From NCBI GenBank assembly GCA_003263775.1, contig JYJJ01000066.1:1-43817 (forward strand): a stretch of 43,817 bases of DNA, in the 5' to 3' direction. The DNA comes from Vibrio maritimus. GTDB lineage: Bacteria > Pseudomonadota > Gammaproteobacteria > Enterobacterales > Vibrionaceae. Positions 42,784 through 43,817 of the stretch are shown here, piece by piece. Both the position numbers and the translations under genes were made by a program. The first letter of the stretch is position 1. Each line of letters starts with the position of its first letter. The notes under the pieces were generated by a model, which searched no databases, was not told where the DNA came from, and saw only the letters and a list, made by a program, of their open reading frames with translations.

Positions 42784-43734
42784 ATGGGTAAATTAGTAGA
42801 AGGTGTTTGGCATGATGTTTGGTATGACACCAAAGCCTCTGGTGGTAAATTTGTCCGTGAAGACGCCGGTTTTCGCAACTGGATTGAAAACCGAGCGGAT
42901 GCAGAGTTTCAACCGGAATCCGGTCGCTATCATCTTTATGTGTCGCTAGCTTGTCCTTGGGCACATCGTACTCTTATCTTCCGCTCACTTAAGGGGCTCG
43001 AATCGCACATTGATGTCACGGTTGTTTGCCCAGACATGCTATCAGAAGGCTGGGTGTTTGGTCTTCCAGAGCCATTGTTTGGGTTTACCAAAATGCATCA
43101 GGTGTATACCCAAGCGAAACCTGACTATACCGGTAGAGTGACTGTGCCTGTACTGTGGGATAAGAAAACCAACACCATAGTAAGCAACGAATCGTCTGAA
43201 ATTATTCGAATGTTTAACTCCGCCTTCAACGAATTAACCGGAAATCATGACGACTACTATCCAGAATCACTGCGTGCTGGCATTGATAACTGGAACGAGT
43301 TTGTCTATCCCAACATCAATAATGGCGTGTATCGCTGCGGTTTTGCCACCACGCAAGACGCTTACGAAGAGGCATTTCATAGCTTGTTTGATGCCCTAGA
43401 TAAGATTGATGAGCACTTAGCAACGTCGCGTTATCTTGTTGGAGATAAACTAACCGAAGCTGATTGGCGCTTGTTTACTACCTTAGTTCGCTTTGACGCT
43501 GTGTACGTTGGTCATTTCAAATGCAATAAAAAACGCATTGCGGATTACCCGAACATTCAAGGCTACCTAAAAGAGTTGTATCAAGTTGAAGGCGTGAGTG
43601 CGACTACCGATATGTATCATATTAAGCGTCACTATTATTTTAGCCATACGGGTATCAATCCAACGCAAGTGGTGCCGCTTGGACCTGAATTGGATCTTGA
43701 TTCGCCACATGGGCGTGATTCCGTTGGTGGATAG
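42784..43734 (+). CDS. yqjG: Glutathionyl-hydroquinone reductase YqjG
   Basis: 316 residues of the Xi-class glutathione transferase family. The catalytic cysteine is in YVSLACPWAHRTLI (Cys57), followed by RVTVPVLWDKK, IVSNESSEIIRMFN and the C-terminal helical domain with NNGVYRCGFATTQDAYEEA. It reduces glutathionyl-hydroquinones to hydroquinones. I chose the ATG at 42784 (MGKLVEGVWHD, the family start) behind AGAGG; upstream in-frame ATGs add unrelated sequence. A TATACT -10 box (42745-42750) lies close by, so it is probably transcribed alone. Confidence 0.94.
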   Translation: MGKLVEGVWHDVWYDTKASGGKFVREDAGFRNWIENRADAEFQPESGRYHLYVSLACPWAHRTLIFRSLKGLESHIDVTVVCPDMLSEGWVFGLPEPLFGFTKMHQVYTQAKPDYTGRVTVPVLWDKKTNTIVSNESSEIIRMFNSAFNELTGNHDDYYPESLRAGIDNWNEFVYPNINNGVYRCGFATTQDAYEEAFHSLFDALDKIDEHLATSRYLVGDKLTEADWRLFTTLVRFDAVYVGHFKCNKKRIADYPNIQGYLKELYQVEGVSATTDMYHIKRHYYFSHTGINPTQVVPLGPELDLDSPHGRDSVGG

Positions 43735-43779
43735 GGTAGTGGTTGGAATATTTGAAATATTCGGACAGCAGAAACGAAA

Positions 43780-43806
43780 AAACCGACTCAAGCGAGTCGG
43801 TTTTTC
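43780..43806 (+). terminator. Intrinsic terminator after yqjG
   Basis: AAACCGACTC-AAGC-GAGTCGGTTT followed by Ts, with an A-rich 5' side that could also act in the opposite direction. Confidence 0.93.
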
Positions 43807-43817
43807 ATTTGTATGGT

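Overview
The window looks like chromosomal DNA of a marine gammaproteobacterium, most likely a Vibrio or close relative. This rests on gene order and protein character: ParP, CheW and a DUF2802 protein lead straight into a complete ccm operon, two FadL genes sit beside fadIJ, and an oppABCDF operon ends in a 3' UTR resembling the Vibrio small RNA OppZ. No integrase, transposase, CRISPR array, tRNA or rRNA was seen. The content is core genome, so the most interesting material lies between genes.

Layout. 1-2008 is the end of the polar flagellar/chemotaxis operon (parP, cut by the left edge and carrying a pure hexanucleotide repeat; cheW; a DUF2802 membrane protein). 2308-9334 is ccmABCDEFGHI, a tightly overlapping operon for System I cytochrome c maturation. 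9335-10444 holds two long inverted repeats and mlaA (outer-membrane lipid asymmetry). 10673-15028 (minus strand) holds two FadL porins and an ECF sigma factor translationally overlapped with a DUF3379 probable anti-sigma protein. 15029-15501 contains a candidate structured small RNA and a FadR operator. It is followed by fadI-fadJ (beta-oxidation), an M16 peptidase, sixA, smrB, prmB and aroC. 25449-29032 has an EF-G-like GTPase behind a structured leader, a glycine-zipper lipoprotein and a TRIC-type channel. 29270-31966 has epmC, yfcL, an FMN reductase and a Gfo/Idh oxidoreductase. 32057-36316 is a catabolic-looking cluster: an MFS carrier and an acyl-CoA ligase on the minus strand, diverging from a LuxR-type regulator. 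36317-42645 is oppABCDF with a class II CRP promoter, a long structured leader and the OppZ-like sRNA. The window ends with yqjG.

How genes work together: FadL imports long-chain fatty acids and FadI/FadJ degrade them, with FadR sites at fadI and probably at the second fadL. Opp imports oligopeptides; its last 3' UTR segment can pair with the oppB translation start, which predicts feedback on the transporter genes but not on the binding protein OppA.

Data quality: eight genes between about 9.5 and 34.9 kb carry frameshifts (11 events). Ten are repaired by adding one base, nine of them clearly by lengthening a short homopolymer, and the flanking 9.5 kb and 8.5 kb carry none. I read this as sequencing/assembly error rather than gene decay, and I annotate those genes across the breaks.
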